A DNA stretch of 64,000 bases from an uncultured Eubacteriales bacterium. GTDB lineage: Bacteria; Bacillota; Clostridia; Christensenellales; Aristaeellaceae. Below are positions 17,601 through 25,409 of the stretch, in pieces (within the stretch, counting starts at the first letter, position 1; each line of letters opens with the position of its first letter). Under the pieces are notes generated by a model that saw nothing but the letters and a program-made list of their open reading frames with translations, was not told the origin of the DNA and did not search any database. The position numbers and the translations under genes are program-made. Location: contig CACWZP010000013.1 of NCBI GenBank assembly GCA_902765395.1, forward strand, positions 16,877 through 80,876. The letters run 5' to 3'.

Positions 17601-18233
17601 TTACGCTCCGAAGAGGGTCTGCCTGAACAGCGCGGCGGTGAATTCCTCGCCCATGGCGGCCTTCACCGGGTCGGTGGCGGGGCCGCCGTTCCTGAGCAGC
17701 CCTTTGCTGTAGGCTGCCGCCTTCTCCCGCTTGGCTTCCCTGTCGCAGGGCTCTGCTGCCTGCGCCGCGTCCAGATAGGCCGCGACAAAGTCGGCGGCGA
17801 GGCCGTCGAAGCGCTCCGCGTCGTCGGCGCTGCCCCTTTGGTTCAGCCACGGGTGAACGATCAGCGGCGCGAACCAGGCCTCCTGCCCCTTGTCGGGGAA
17901 AAGCGCCGCCCCGCCAAGCGCCTTCGCCATGCCGTCGGTGCGGAACGAATCGCCCAGCAGGGAATCGTACATCTCCACCATCAGGATCTCCTGCCCCATC
18001 CCGTGGATCCGGTCACAGGACAGGATGGGCGCGTCCAGCTCGAAGGGGTTGATGATTAGCGTCTCCATCCGCATCGGGCCGCCGGCGGTCATCACGCCCA
18101 CGTGCCCCAGTCCCTTCGCGGCATAGGCCTTCGCCTCAAAGGACATGCCCATGGACTGGAATTCGCGCGTCGTGCCTTCTTCTTCGGTCAGAGAGAACCG
18201 CGTCATGATGTCGTCCAACAGCTTCTCAAGCAT
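17601..18233 (-). CDS. Ferredoxin-dependent bilin reductase (FDBR) superfamily-like protein
   Basis: A 210-aa soluble protein. Two regions suggest the PcyA/RCCR fold. INPFELDAPILSCDRIHG aligns with the FDBR segment that carries the conserved Asp (LPLFGCDIV in PcyA). The C-terminus, AYSKGLLRNGG then AAMGEEFTAALFRQTLFG, matches the family ending with its glutamine/asparagine run and closing LFD/LFG. The His that pairs with the Asp in PcyA is not obvious. If correct, it would reduce an open-chain tetrapyrrole or related pigment. The name rests on eye alignment from memory. It lies just upstream of the remnant at 18246. Confidence 0.5.
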   Translation of the reverse strand: MLEKLLDDIMTRFSLTEEEGTTREFQSMGMSFEAKAYAAKGLGHVGVMTAGGPMRMETLIINPFELDAPILSCDRIHGMGQEILMVEMYDSLLGDSFRTDGMAKALGGAALFPDKGQEAWFAPLIVHPWLNQRGSADDAERFDGLAADFVAAYLDAAQAAEPCDREAKREKAAAYSKGLLRNGGPATDPVKAAMGEEFTAALFRQTLFGA

Positions 18234-18245
18234 GGCCTGCCCTCC

Positions 18246-18445
18246 TCACGCCACCAGGAACTTGTACTTCTTCACGCTGTACAGGGGGATGAACGGGATA
18301 ACGATCGGCACGGTGCGCACGTACTTCTGGTACTCCGGATCCGCGCCATAGTTCTTGTCCTGGCGCAGCTCCAGCCGTCGCGCAGCAGCCGGGCCTTGGC
18401 GGCCTCCAGGAACCGCTGCTTGAGTTCGGGTATCAGCTTGGGCAT
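18246..18445 (-). pseudogene. Remnant joining a TetR N-terminus to a DUF1295-type C-terminus
   Basis: The ATG at 18445 has a perfect AAAGGAGG site and encodes MPKLIPELKQRFLEAAKARL, which reads like the first helix of a TetR regulator, then goes out of frame. From about 18400 another frame gives LELRQDKNYGADPEYQKYVR followed by TVPIVIPFIPLYSVKKYKF, typical of the tail of DUF1295/steroid-reductase-like membrane enzymes. The simplest reading is a deletion that fused two neighbouring genes and left about 200 bp. It should have no function. Confidence 0.55.
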
Positions 18446-18560
18446 ACTTCCTCCTTTTGTGAACGCGTTCATTTATACATCGCCGGGCCCCGCTTGTCAT
18501 GCTTCCCGACCGGTCAAATCCGCCCGGAAGCGCCTGCGACCGTTGAAATACAAAAACGCC

Positions 18561-18587
18561 AAACCCTGCCGCAATGCGGCAGGGTTT
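18561..18587 (-). terminator. Terminator of the OmpR/kinase operon
   Basis: A tight perfect hairpin (AAACCCTGCCGC / GCGGCAGGGTTT, 3-nt loop), followed on the minus strand by GGCGTTTTTG. Confidence 0.8.
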
Positions 18588-18623
18588 CGTTGTGGCCCGC
18601 ATGCCGCCGAGCCGTTCCCCTCT

Positions 18624-19865
18624 TTAGCGGAGGGGATGGCCGCCCAGCGGCAGCACCGCTGTGAACCGCAGGCGGTCGTCCTTCGTCATCTTCGCCTGGA
18701 TGTCGCCGCCGTGCTTCTCGGCGATGGCCCGCGCCACGGACAGACCGATGCCATAGCCGCCGCTCTCCTTGCTGCGGGAGGCGTCGGCGCGGTAAAAGCG
18801 ATCGAACAGGTGCTTCAGCGTCTCCCCGTCCATGGGCGCGGTCACGCCGTTCTCCACCGTCAGCACGGCGCGCCTGCCCTCCTGGCGCAGCGTCAGGCGG
18901 ATGGCGTCGCCCTGCGGCGCGTATTTCACGGCGTTGTCGCACAGCACGGACACCAGCCGCCGGATGGCGCTGGCATCCCCCTGCATGCACACGCCGTCTT
19001 CCACGGACAGCTCCAGGGTCTTTCCATTGAACTCCGCCATGCCCTCGAAGGGCTCCGCCGTCTCCTGGACGGCCCCGGACAGGTCGAAGGCGGTCCACTG
19101 CAGCCGCGCGTCCTCCTCGTCCAGCCGGGACAGGTAGATCAGCTCGCCCACCAGTCCCCTCATATTGGCCACCTGCTTCTGGGTGCTCCTGACCCACTCG
19201 TTCTCCCCCGTCTCCAGGGACAGCACGTCCATATTGGCGGAGATCACCGTCAGCGGCGTCTTCAGCTCGTGGCCCGCGTCGGTGATGAAGCGCTTCTGGC
19301 GCTCGGCGTTCTCGATCAACGGCTGTATGGCCCGGTTGCTGAACAGCGCCACCAGCAGCCATGCCAGCAGGATCGCGGCCACGCAGGCGGCGCACGAGAT
19401 CAGCGCCAGCCGGCGCACGCCTTCCAGCCGGGTCTCACAGTTCAGAAACACGGCCACCCGCGCGCCGCTGGACTGTTCGCTGACGGTGTACAGGTAATCC
19501 CCGGCAAAGCCGCCGGAGCGCCCGCTGGCCAGCGCCGCCCGCGCGACGGCGGCGAGCTCCTCCTCGTTGAAGCCCGTGATGCGCGAGGTATCCAGCAGGG
19601 TGTAATCCCCGTTCGACCGGGCGACGACGATGAAGTACCGCGATTCATCCAGCCGGTTTTGCAGGCCCCTGGAGCGCTTGCCGCGCGCGCCAAAGCCCCG
19701 GCTGAACGCGCCGCCGTTCTCCGCCAGGGTGGTCAGCGTCTCGGTCAGCTCGCCGCGCACGTTGATCCAGTTGGCGCCGTTGATGACCGCCGCCACCAGC
19801 ACCATCGCCAGCGCCAGCACCGCCAGCGCGATGAGGATAAACCGCCTCCTGATCCTGCGAATCAT
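18624..19865 (-). CDS. Two-component sensor histidine kinase (EnvZ/VanS-like)
   Basis: A 413-aa kinase. TM1 is at residues about 10-30, an extracellular region at about 31-165, and TM2 at about 168-190. Then comes HisKA with the H box AGHELKTPLTVISANM and HATPase_c (N box LCDNAVKYAP, G1 TVENGVT, F box HLFDRFYRADASRSKES, G2 GGYGIGLSVARA). Its ATG overlaps the stop of the regulator at 19862 by 4 bp, so they are a cognate pair. No HAMP domain is obvious. The signal is unknown; the upstream gene encodes an exported CPNC-containing protein. Confidence 0.9.
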   Translation of the reverse strand: MIRRIRRRFILIALAVLALAMVLVAAVINGANWINVRGELTETLTTLAENGGAFSRGFGARGKRSRGLQNRLDESRYFIVVARSNGDYTLLDTSRITGFNEEELAAVARAALASGRSGGFAGDYLYTVSEQSSGARVAVFLNCETRLEGVRRLALISCAACVAAILLAWLLVALFSNRAIQPLIENAERQKRFITDAGHELKTPLTVISANMDVLSLETGENEWVRSTQKQVANMRGLVGELIYLSRLDEEDARLQWTAFDLSGAVQETAEPFEGMAEFNGKTLELSVEDGVCMQGDASAIRRLVSVLCDNAVKYAPQGDAIRLTLRQEGRRAVLTVENGVTAPMDGETLKHLFDRFYRADASRSKESGGYGIGLSVARAIAEKHGGDIQAKMTKDDRLRFTAVLPLGGHPLR

Positions 19866-20554
19866 GCCCCTGCGCCTCCCGAACGGCCCGCTTCCAGCGA
19901 ATAGCCCACGCCCCGCGCCGCCTTGATCTCCACCGTGGAGCCCAGCTCATTCAGCCGCTTGCGCAGCTGGGAGATGTGCACCCAGACCACGCTGCTCTCG
20001 GATTCGCTGTCCCAGCCCCAGATGCGCTCCATGATCTGGTCCACGCTGTGGACGGTCCCGGGGCGCTCCATCAGCAGCTCCATCAGCTGGAACGCCTTGT
20101 TCGCCAGCTTGACGGACTTTCCGCCCCGGCGCAGCTCCATGTCCGAGCGATCCAGCTCGATGTCCCCGCAGCGCAGGATGTCCGGCGCGAACGCCTCCCG
20201 GCGCCGCAGCATGGCGCGCACCCGGGCCAGCAGCTCGCTGGTGGCGAAGGGCTTGGGCAGGTAGTCGTCCGCCCCGGCGTCCAGGCCAGTCACGCGATCC
20301 TCCACCGCGTCCCGGGCCGTCAGCATCAGGCAGGGCGTGCCCACGCCCCGCTCGCGCAGCTTCTTCAACACCTGCACACCGTCCAGGCCCGGCATCATCC
20401 AATCCAGTATGATCCCGTCGTAATCGCCTCCGGCCGCGTATTCCAGCGCGTCGGTGCCGCTGCCCACCGCGTCCACGGTGTAGCCCGCGTGCTTCAAAAG
20501 CGCCTCCACCGCCCGGCAGAGGTCCCGATCGTCCTCGGCAAAGAGTATCTTCAC
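19862..20554 (-). CDS. OmpR/PhoB family response regulator
   Basis: A 230-aa regulator. The receiver (1-115) has MKILFAEDDRDLC, phosphoacceptor in GIILDWMMPGLDGV and lysine in DYLPKPF. A winged-helix DNA-binding domain (about 128-222) follows, with LANKAFQLMELLMERPG, the recognition region WVHISQLRKRLNE and the closing wing TVEIKAARGVGYSLE. It is first in the operon with the kinase at 18624. The direct target cannot be told from sequence. Confidence 0.92.
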   Translation of the reverse strand: MKILFAEDDRDLCRAVEALLKHAGYTVDAVGSGTDALEYAAGGDYDGIILDWMMPGLDGVQVLKKLRERGVGTPCLMLTARDAVEDRVTGLDAGADDYLPKPFATSELLARVRAMLRRREAFAPDILRCGDIELDRSDMELRRGGKSVKLANKAFQLMELLMERPGTVHSVDQIMERIWGWDSESESSVVWVHISQLRKRLNELGSTVEIKAARGVGYSLEAGRSGGAGA

Positions 20555-20593
20555 AGCACATCACCCATTCCATTTTATCACAACACGCGCCAA

Positions 20594-20625
20594 AGCGCCA
20601 CCCATGCGGGTGACGCCGTGGCGCT
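20594..20625 (-). terminator. Terminator of the CPNC/Gly-Arg-rich protein gene
   Basis: An 8-bp stem AGCGCCAC / GTGGCGCT encloses a second short stem (CACCC / GGGTG), 6 bp after the stop at 20632. The tail CTTTGG is weak in T. Confidence 0.5.
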
Positions 20626-20631
20626 GGTTCA

Positions 20632-21201
20632 TCAGATCCCCTCGACCTGGGATGCGTCGGGCATGACCTGCCAGGCGTCGTCGAAGGTGAAGGCGTTGGT
20701 CTCGGCGCCGTCCTGCGCGTCGCCGGGCAGCTGGTTCATGCCGGACATGCCGCGCATGCCGCCCCGGCCGCCCCGGCCGCCCCTGCCGCCGTGACCGCCC
20801 CGGCCGAAGCCGCCGTTGGTCTGGAACTGGTAGCCGCAGTTGGGGCAGGTGCCGTTGCGCAGGGATTCCTGCTCCCTGTAGTAGTTCAGGATCAGGTCCG
20901 CCTGATCCTGGGTCAGCTTGCCGCTGTCCACATAGCCCTTCAGCTCGGCCTCCAGGCTCTCCACCTGGCTGGACTGGCGCGCGGCGTCATAGGCCTTCAG
21001 CGCGTCCTGCAGCGCGGTGGAATCGGTGGCGGCGTCAGCTGCGGGCGCTTCTGCCGCAGGGGCGTCGGCAGCCGGGGCCTCCTCGGCCGCCGGGGGCAGG
21101 GACACCTCGGGCTCGGCGCTCTCGGCCAGGGCGACCACGCCCATCACGACGGCCAGCATCAACGCCAGCATCACCAGCATTCCGGAATAAAAGTGCTTCA
21201 T
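20632..21201 (-). CDS. Exported Gly/Arg-rich protein with a CPNC motif
   Basis: A 189-aa protein. A signal peptide covers residues 1-26 (cleavage near VALAES). A disordered Ala/Pro/Glu linker (about 30-60) is followed by a charged helical region (SGKLTQDQADLILNYYREQE) like short envelope-stress or DUF2680-type repeats. A TCPNCGYQF half zinc knuckle comes next, then a GRGGHGGRGGRGGRGGM run. It precedes the OmpR/kinase pair on the same strand, so it could be a sensor accessory or target, though a hairpin separates them. The upstream region holds the dyad ATTGTCC-N6-GGACAAT (21226-21245). Confidence 0.7.
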   Translation of the reverse strand: MKHFYSGMLVMLALMLAVVMGVVALAESAEPEVSLPPAAEEAPAADAPAAEAPAADAATDSTALQDALKAYDAARQSSQVESLEAELKGYVDSGKLTQDQADLILNYYREQESLRNGTCPNCGYQFQTNGGFGRGGHGGRGGRGGRGGMRGMSGMNQLPGDAQDGAETNAFTFDDAWQVMPDASQVEGI

Positions 21202-21348
21202 GTTTCACATCTCCTTTTTGATGGTATTGTCCTCTCTTGGACAATCGCATTATCCCACGCCAACCTAAAACTGGGCTAAAGCAAATGAGAACGGTTTGTG
21301 AACGAATGCCGCCCGGGCATCATTCCTCCCGCTGGGCGTGGCATCGTG

Positions 21349-21377
21349 TTGCGGGGCCGTCGCTTTCATGCTATAAT
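21349..21377 (+). promoter_or_regulatory. Putative promoter of sbcDC
   Basis: TTGCGG (21349-21354), 17-bp spacer, TATAAT (21372-21377), about 100 bp before sbcD. Confidence 0.6.
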
Positions 21378-21483
21378 ATTGCCATAACATATTGAATCTC
21401 AACTCAACGGGGGGCGGGGGTTCCCGGCGCCGCGCCAATCAACGCGGACGCGGCGTCGGAACCCGCGCCGGGGAGGGCTGTCC

Positions 21484-22605
21484 ATGCGTTTTCTTCACAT
21501 CGCGGATCTTCACCTGGGCAAGCAGATGAACGACCTGTCCCTGCTGCCGGATCAGGAGTATATCCTCGAACAGATCGTCTCCATCGCCCAAGGCGAGCAG
21601 GCGGACGCCGTGCTGATCGCCGGGGACGTGTACCAGCGCTCCTCCCCCCAGGCGGAGGCCATGGCGCTGTTCGATTCCTTCGTGTCGCGGCTGGCCGGGC
21701 TGGGAAAAAAGGTGTTCATCATCAGCGGCAACCACGATTCCGCGCTGCGCATATCCTATTTCTCATCGCTGGTCAAGTCCTCCGGCGTGTACATATCAGA
21801 GGCCTTTGACGGCGCCCTGCAGAGCGTGACGCTGTCGGACGGGGACGGGGAGATCGTGGTGTGGATGCTGCCGTTCCTCCGGCCCTTCCAGGTCAAGCGC
21901 AAGCTGCCGGAAGAGAGAATCGTCACCTATCAGGACGCCGTCGGGGCCGTGCTGCGCCAGGCGCCCATCGATACAAAGAAGCGCAACATCCTCATGTGCC
22001 ACCAGTTCATCACCGGCTGCGAGACCAGCGAATCCGAGGAGCGGATGGTGGGCGGTCTGGACAACGTGGACGCCGCCCTTTTCGACGCCTTCGACTACGT
22101 CGCCCTGGGCCACATCCACAAGCCCCAGAGGGTGCTTCGCGACACGCTGCGCTATGCGGGTTCGCCGCTGAAGTATTCCTTCTCCGAGGCCAACCACAAA
22201 AAGAGCGTCGCCATCGTGGACGTGTTTGATAAGGGGGACGTCCGGGTGCGGACGGCGCCCCTGTATCCGCTGCACGACGTGCGGCTGGTGGAGGGAACCA
22301 TGGACGGGCTGATGGCCATGCCCTATTCGGAGGACTATCTCTGGGTGACGGTGCACGACGAGCTGCCCCCGCCGGACGCGCGGGTGACGCTGGGCGTCAA
22401 CTTCCCCAACATGATGAAGTTCTCCATCGTCAATTCCAGGACGAAGGAGGACATCGACGTGCTCGCGACCCAGAGCATGGAAAACAAGACCATATCCGAG
22501 CTGTTCAGCGATTTCTACCGGCTGCAGAACAACGACCAGGCCCCTGGCGAGGCGCACCGGAAGGTGCTTGAGAAAGTGCTGAAGGAATTGGAGGAGAGAG
22601 CATGA
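21484..22605 (+). CDS. sbcD: Exonuclease SbcCD, nuclease subunit D
   Basis: A 373-aa Mre11-type metallophosphoesterase. The metal-binding motifs appear in order: FLHIADLHLGKQ, IAGDVYQRSSP, ISGNHDSALR, NILMCHQF and ALGHIHKPQ. With SbcC it would open and trim hairpins, palindromes and protein-blocked DNA ends. GGGGAGGG precedes the ATG. The stop overlaps the sbcC start by 4 bp, showing translational coupling. Confidence 0.96.
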   Translation: MRFLHIADLHLGKQMNDLSLLPDQEYILEQIVSIAQGEQADAVLIAGDVYQRSSPQAEAMALFDSFVSRLAGLGKKVFIISGNHDSALRISYFSSLVKSSGVYISEAFDGALQSVTLSDGDGEIVVWMLPFLRPFQVKRKLPEERIVTYQDAVGAVLRQAPIDTKKRNILMCHQFITGCETSESEERMVGGLDNVDAALFDAFDYVALGHIHKPQRVLRDTLRYAGSPLKYSFSEANHKKSVAIVDVFDKGDVRVRTAPLYPLHDVRLVEGTMDGLMAMPYSEDYLWVTVHDELPPPDARVTLGVNFPNMMKFSIVNSRTKEDIDVLATQSMENKTISELFSDFYRLQNNDQAPGEAHRKVLEKVLKELEERA

Positions 22606-25232
22606 AACCGCTGCATCTGGTTCTCAGCGCATTTGGCCCGTACGCCGAGGAGACCCCTGTGGATTTCACCCGGTTCGGCGAGGATGGCATTTTCCTGATC
22701 TCCGGCGACACCGGCGCGGGCAAGACCACGATCTTTGACGCCATCAGCTTCGCCCTCTACGGCGAAGCCTCCGGCGGCAAGGAGCGCCGCAGGAGCAAGT
22801 CCTTTCGATCCGACTACGCCTCCCTCCGCACGGAGACCTTCGTGGAGCTGACCTTCCGGCACAGGGGCGAGACCTGGCGCGTCCGCCGCAATCCGGAATA
22901 CGACCGTCCCATGAAAAACCGCACAGGCACCACCACCGAAAAGGCCAACGCGCACCTCACCAACCTGGACACCGGGGCGGAGTTCGACGGCCTGACGGAC
23001 GTGAACGCCAAGGTGCTGGAGCTGCTGGGGCTGACCCAGGACCAGTTCACCCAGACGGTGATGATCGCCCAGGGGGATTTCCTCAAGATCCTCAACGCCT
23101 CCTCCGACGATCGCAGGGCGCTGTTCCAGAAGCTGTTCAACACGTCCGTCTACGAAGGCCTGCAGCGCCGGCTGCAGGACATGAACCGCGACTGCAGCCA
23201 GGAAAAGCAGGCGCTGGACCACCGCATCACCATCGCGGCGGGTAAGATCGACCCGGAGGGCGATTTCCCGGAGCGGGAGAGCATCGATCTCTACCGCACG
23301 GAGCCGCGGTATGCCGATCTCCTGGGGGACTGCCTGGATCATCTGATCGCCAGCGAGCGGGACAGGCGCGACCGGGCCGCCGCGGATAAAAGTGCCGCCG
23401 CCGGGAAGGCGGACGCCCTCATCGCCGCCATCGTGCAGGCGAAGGATGTCAACGCGGACTTTGACGCGCTGGAGAAGGCGAAGGCCGACCTGGCTTCGCT
23501 GACGGACCGCCAGGGCGAAATGGACGACCTGGCCGTCGCGCTGGGCATGGCCCGCAAGGCGCAGGCCCTGGCCGCGGACGAGGCGCTGGTGCGCAGCAAG
23601 GCCGAAGAGATCCTCAACCAGCAGAGGGAGCTGGACGGGGCGGCGGAATCGCTGGCGTCCGCCGAAAAGGCGCTGCCGGAGGCTGAAGCGCGGCTGAAGG
23701 GCGCGGAAGGCCACGCCAATGAAGCCGACGCGCTGCTGGCAACCGCCCAGCAGCTGTCAAAGTGCCTGCCGGTGCTGAAGGATCTGGAGCGGCAAAAAAA
23801 GGATCTGGAGCGGCAGAGCGATAAGATGGTGGGCCTGCTGGAGGAAAGCCGGCGGGCGGACCTGGCCTACGTGTCCGCTAAGGAGGGCTATTACCGCAGC
23901 CAGGCCGGCCTGCTGGCGGCGGAGCTGGAGGAGGGCGTGCCCTGCCCGGTGTGCGGCGCGCTGGAGCATCCGCGGCCCGCGCGGCTGACCGATGAAGCCG
24001 TGACCCGCGCGGAGCTGGAGGCGGCGGATCAGCGCCACCGCCGGGCCGACAGGGCGCTGCACGACGCCGACATGGAGCTGACTTCGCTCAGGAAGGAAGT
24101 GGAAGTGAGCACGGCGCGCCTGCGGGAAATGAACCTGGCCGGGGACGAGACGGAGCACGGCCTGAAGCAGCGGATCAGCGACATGGAGGCCCGGGCCAAG
24201 CAGTACCGGGACGCGATCGAAGAGAGCCGCAAGGCGCGGGAGGCGCTGTTGATCCGCATGGAGAAGAGCCGTGCCGCCGTCCAGTCCGGCCAGGAGCGCC
24301 TTGCCTCCCTGAAGGAGGCCGCCGAACGGCTGAATGCCCAATTCCGCGAACGGCTCAGCGCCGCGGGCTTTGAGGACGAGCGGGCGTACCAGCTGGCCAG
24401 GCGGCCGGAGAGGGACATCGACGAGATCGACGCGCGGCTGAAGGCGTACGGCGAGAGGAAGAAGTCCCTGCTGGACCAGACCGCCGGCCTGCGGGATAAG
24501 CTGGCCGGGAAGGAGCGGGTCGACCTGGCCGGCCTGGAGCTGGAGCAGCAGGCGTGGAATGAAAAGAAGGACGCGGCGGAGGCTTCGGAAGCCGCACTGG
24601 TAAAGAAGCTGGCGCTGCACGAGGACGCCCTGCAGGAGATCCGCCAGGCGCGCAGGCAGCAGAAGCGCAGGGAAGAGCACTGGGCGGTGGTCCGGGATCT
24701 GTACAACTGCTGCGCGGGCATCGCCGGCGGCAACCGGCGGGCCAAGCTGACCTTCGAGGCCTATGTGCAGCAATACTACTTCAAGCAGGTGGTCGCCGCC
24801 GCCAACAAGCGGCTGACGGTGCTGACCGACGGGCTGTTCGTGCTGCGCTGCAAGGAGGAAGCCCGGGACCGGGTGCGCCAGAGCGGCCTGGATCTGGACG
24901 TGCTGGACAGGGGCACGGGCCAGTGGAGGGACGTGAGCACGCTGTCCGGCGGCGAATCCTTCCTGGCCAGCCTGGCACTGGCGCTGGGGCTGTCGGACGT
25001 GGTGCAGGCCCAGAGCGGCGCCATCCGCATGGAGGCCATGTTCATCGACGAGGGCTTCGGCACACTGGACGACAACGCCCTGCGCAACTCCCTGCAGGTG
25101 CTGGCGGAGCTGGCCGACGGCAAGCGCCTCATCGGCATCATATCCCATGTGCGCGATCTCGAGGAGCGCATCGAAAAGCAGATCGTCGTCACCAAGACGA
25201 TCAAGGGGTCGACCGTCGACATCCTCGCGTGA
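22602..25232 (+). CDS. sbcC: Exonuclease SbcCD, SMC-like ATPase subunit C
   Basis: An 876-aa SMC/Rad50-type ATPase. Walker A is GDTGAGKTTIFDA (about residues 36-48). Two long coiled-coil arms flank the zinc hook VPCPVCGALEHP (about 447-458). The signature motif LSGGESFLASLALALGLSD and Walker B MFIDEGFGTLD close the head. It is somewhat shorter than the E. coli protein (about 1050 aa), as usual in Firmicutes. It is the second gene of sbcDC, with a terminator just after the stop. Confidence 0.96.
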   Translation: MKPLHLVLSAFGPYAEETPVDFTRFGEDGIFLISGDTGAGKTTIFDAISFALYGEASGGKERRRSKSFRSDYASLRTETFVELTFRHRGETWRVRRNPEYDRPMKNRTGTTTEKANAHLTNLDTGAEFDGLTDVNAKVLELLGLTQDQFTQTVMIAQGDFLKILNASSDDRRALFQKLFNTSVYEGLQRRLQDMNRDCSQEKQALDHRITIAAGKIDPEGDFPERESIDLYRTEPRYADLLGDCLDHLIASERDRRDRAAADKSAAAGKADALIAAIVQAKDVNADFDALEKAKADLASLTDRQGEMDDLAVALGMARKAQALAADEALVRSKAEEILNQQRELDGAAESLASAEKALPEAEARLKGAEGHANEADALLATAQQLSKCLPVLKDLERQKKDLERQSDKMVGLLEESRRADLAYVSAKEGYYRSQAGLLAAELEEGVPCPVCGALEHPRPARLTDEAVTRAELEAADQRHRRADRALHDADMELTSLRKEVEVSTARLREMNLAGDETEHGLKQRISDMEARAKQYRDAIEESRKAREALLIRMEKSRAAVQSGQERLASLKEAAERLNAQFRERLSAAGFEDERAYQLARRPERDIDEIDARLKAYGERKKSLLDQTAGLRDKLAGKERVDLAGLELEQQAWNEKKDAAEASEAALVKKLALHEDALQEIRQARRQQKRREEHWAVVRDLYNCCAGIAGGNRRAKLTFEAYVQQYYFKQVVAAANKRLTVLTDGLFVLRCKEEARDRVRQSGLDLDVLDRGTGQWRDVSTLSGGESFLASLALALGLSDVVQAQSGAIRMEAMFIDEGFGTLDDNALRNSLQVLAELADGKRLIGIISHVRDLEERIEKQIVVTKTIKGSTVDILA

Positions 25233-25250
25233 AGGCCGATCCCACAGTGA

Positions 25251-25307
25251 AAGACGCCCTTTCTCCCCCGGCGCTTGGCCGGAAGAAAGAGGGCGTCTTG
25301 TTTTTTT
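25251..25307 (+). terminator. Terminator of sbcDC
   Basis: AAGACGCCCT / AGGGCGTCTT (10-bp outer stem, with a GC-rich inner stem CCGGCG...GCCGG) is followed by GTTTTTTT. It may also act from the minus strand on the operon ending at 25410. Confidence 0.88.
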
Positions 25308-25409
25308 CGTGACGCGCATGCGTCATGGATGTCAGGCGTGATCCACAGTCCCCGCCGGAGTGCCTGTCGGGCTTCATGGGCGGGCTTGCCGTCGAAACGG
25401 GATTATCGT

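Noticed and set aside
20760-20815. GGC-rich tandem triplets, considered as a CRISPR or other repeat array
   Set aside because: They encode the Gly/Arg run of the exported protein and have no spacers.
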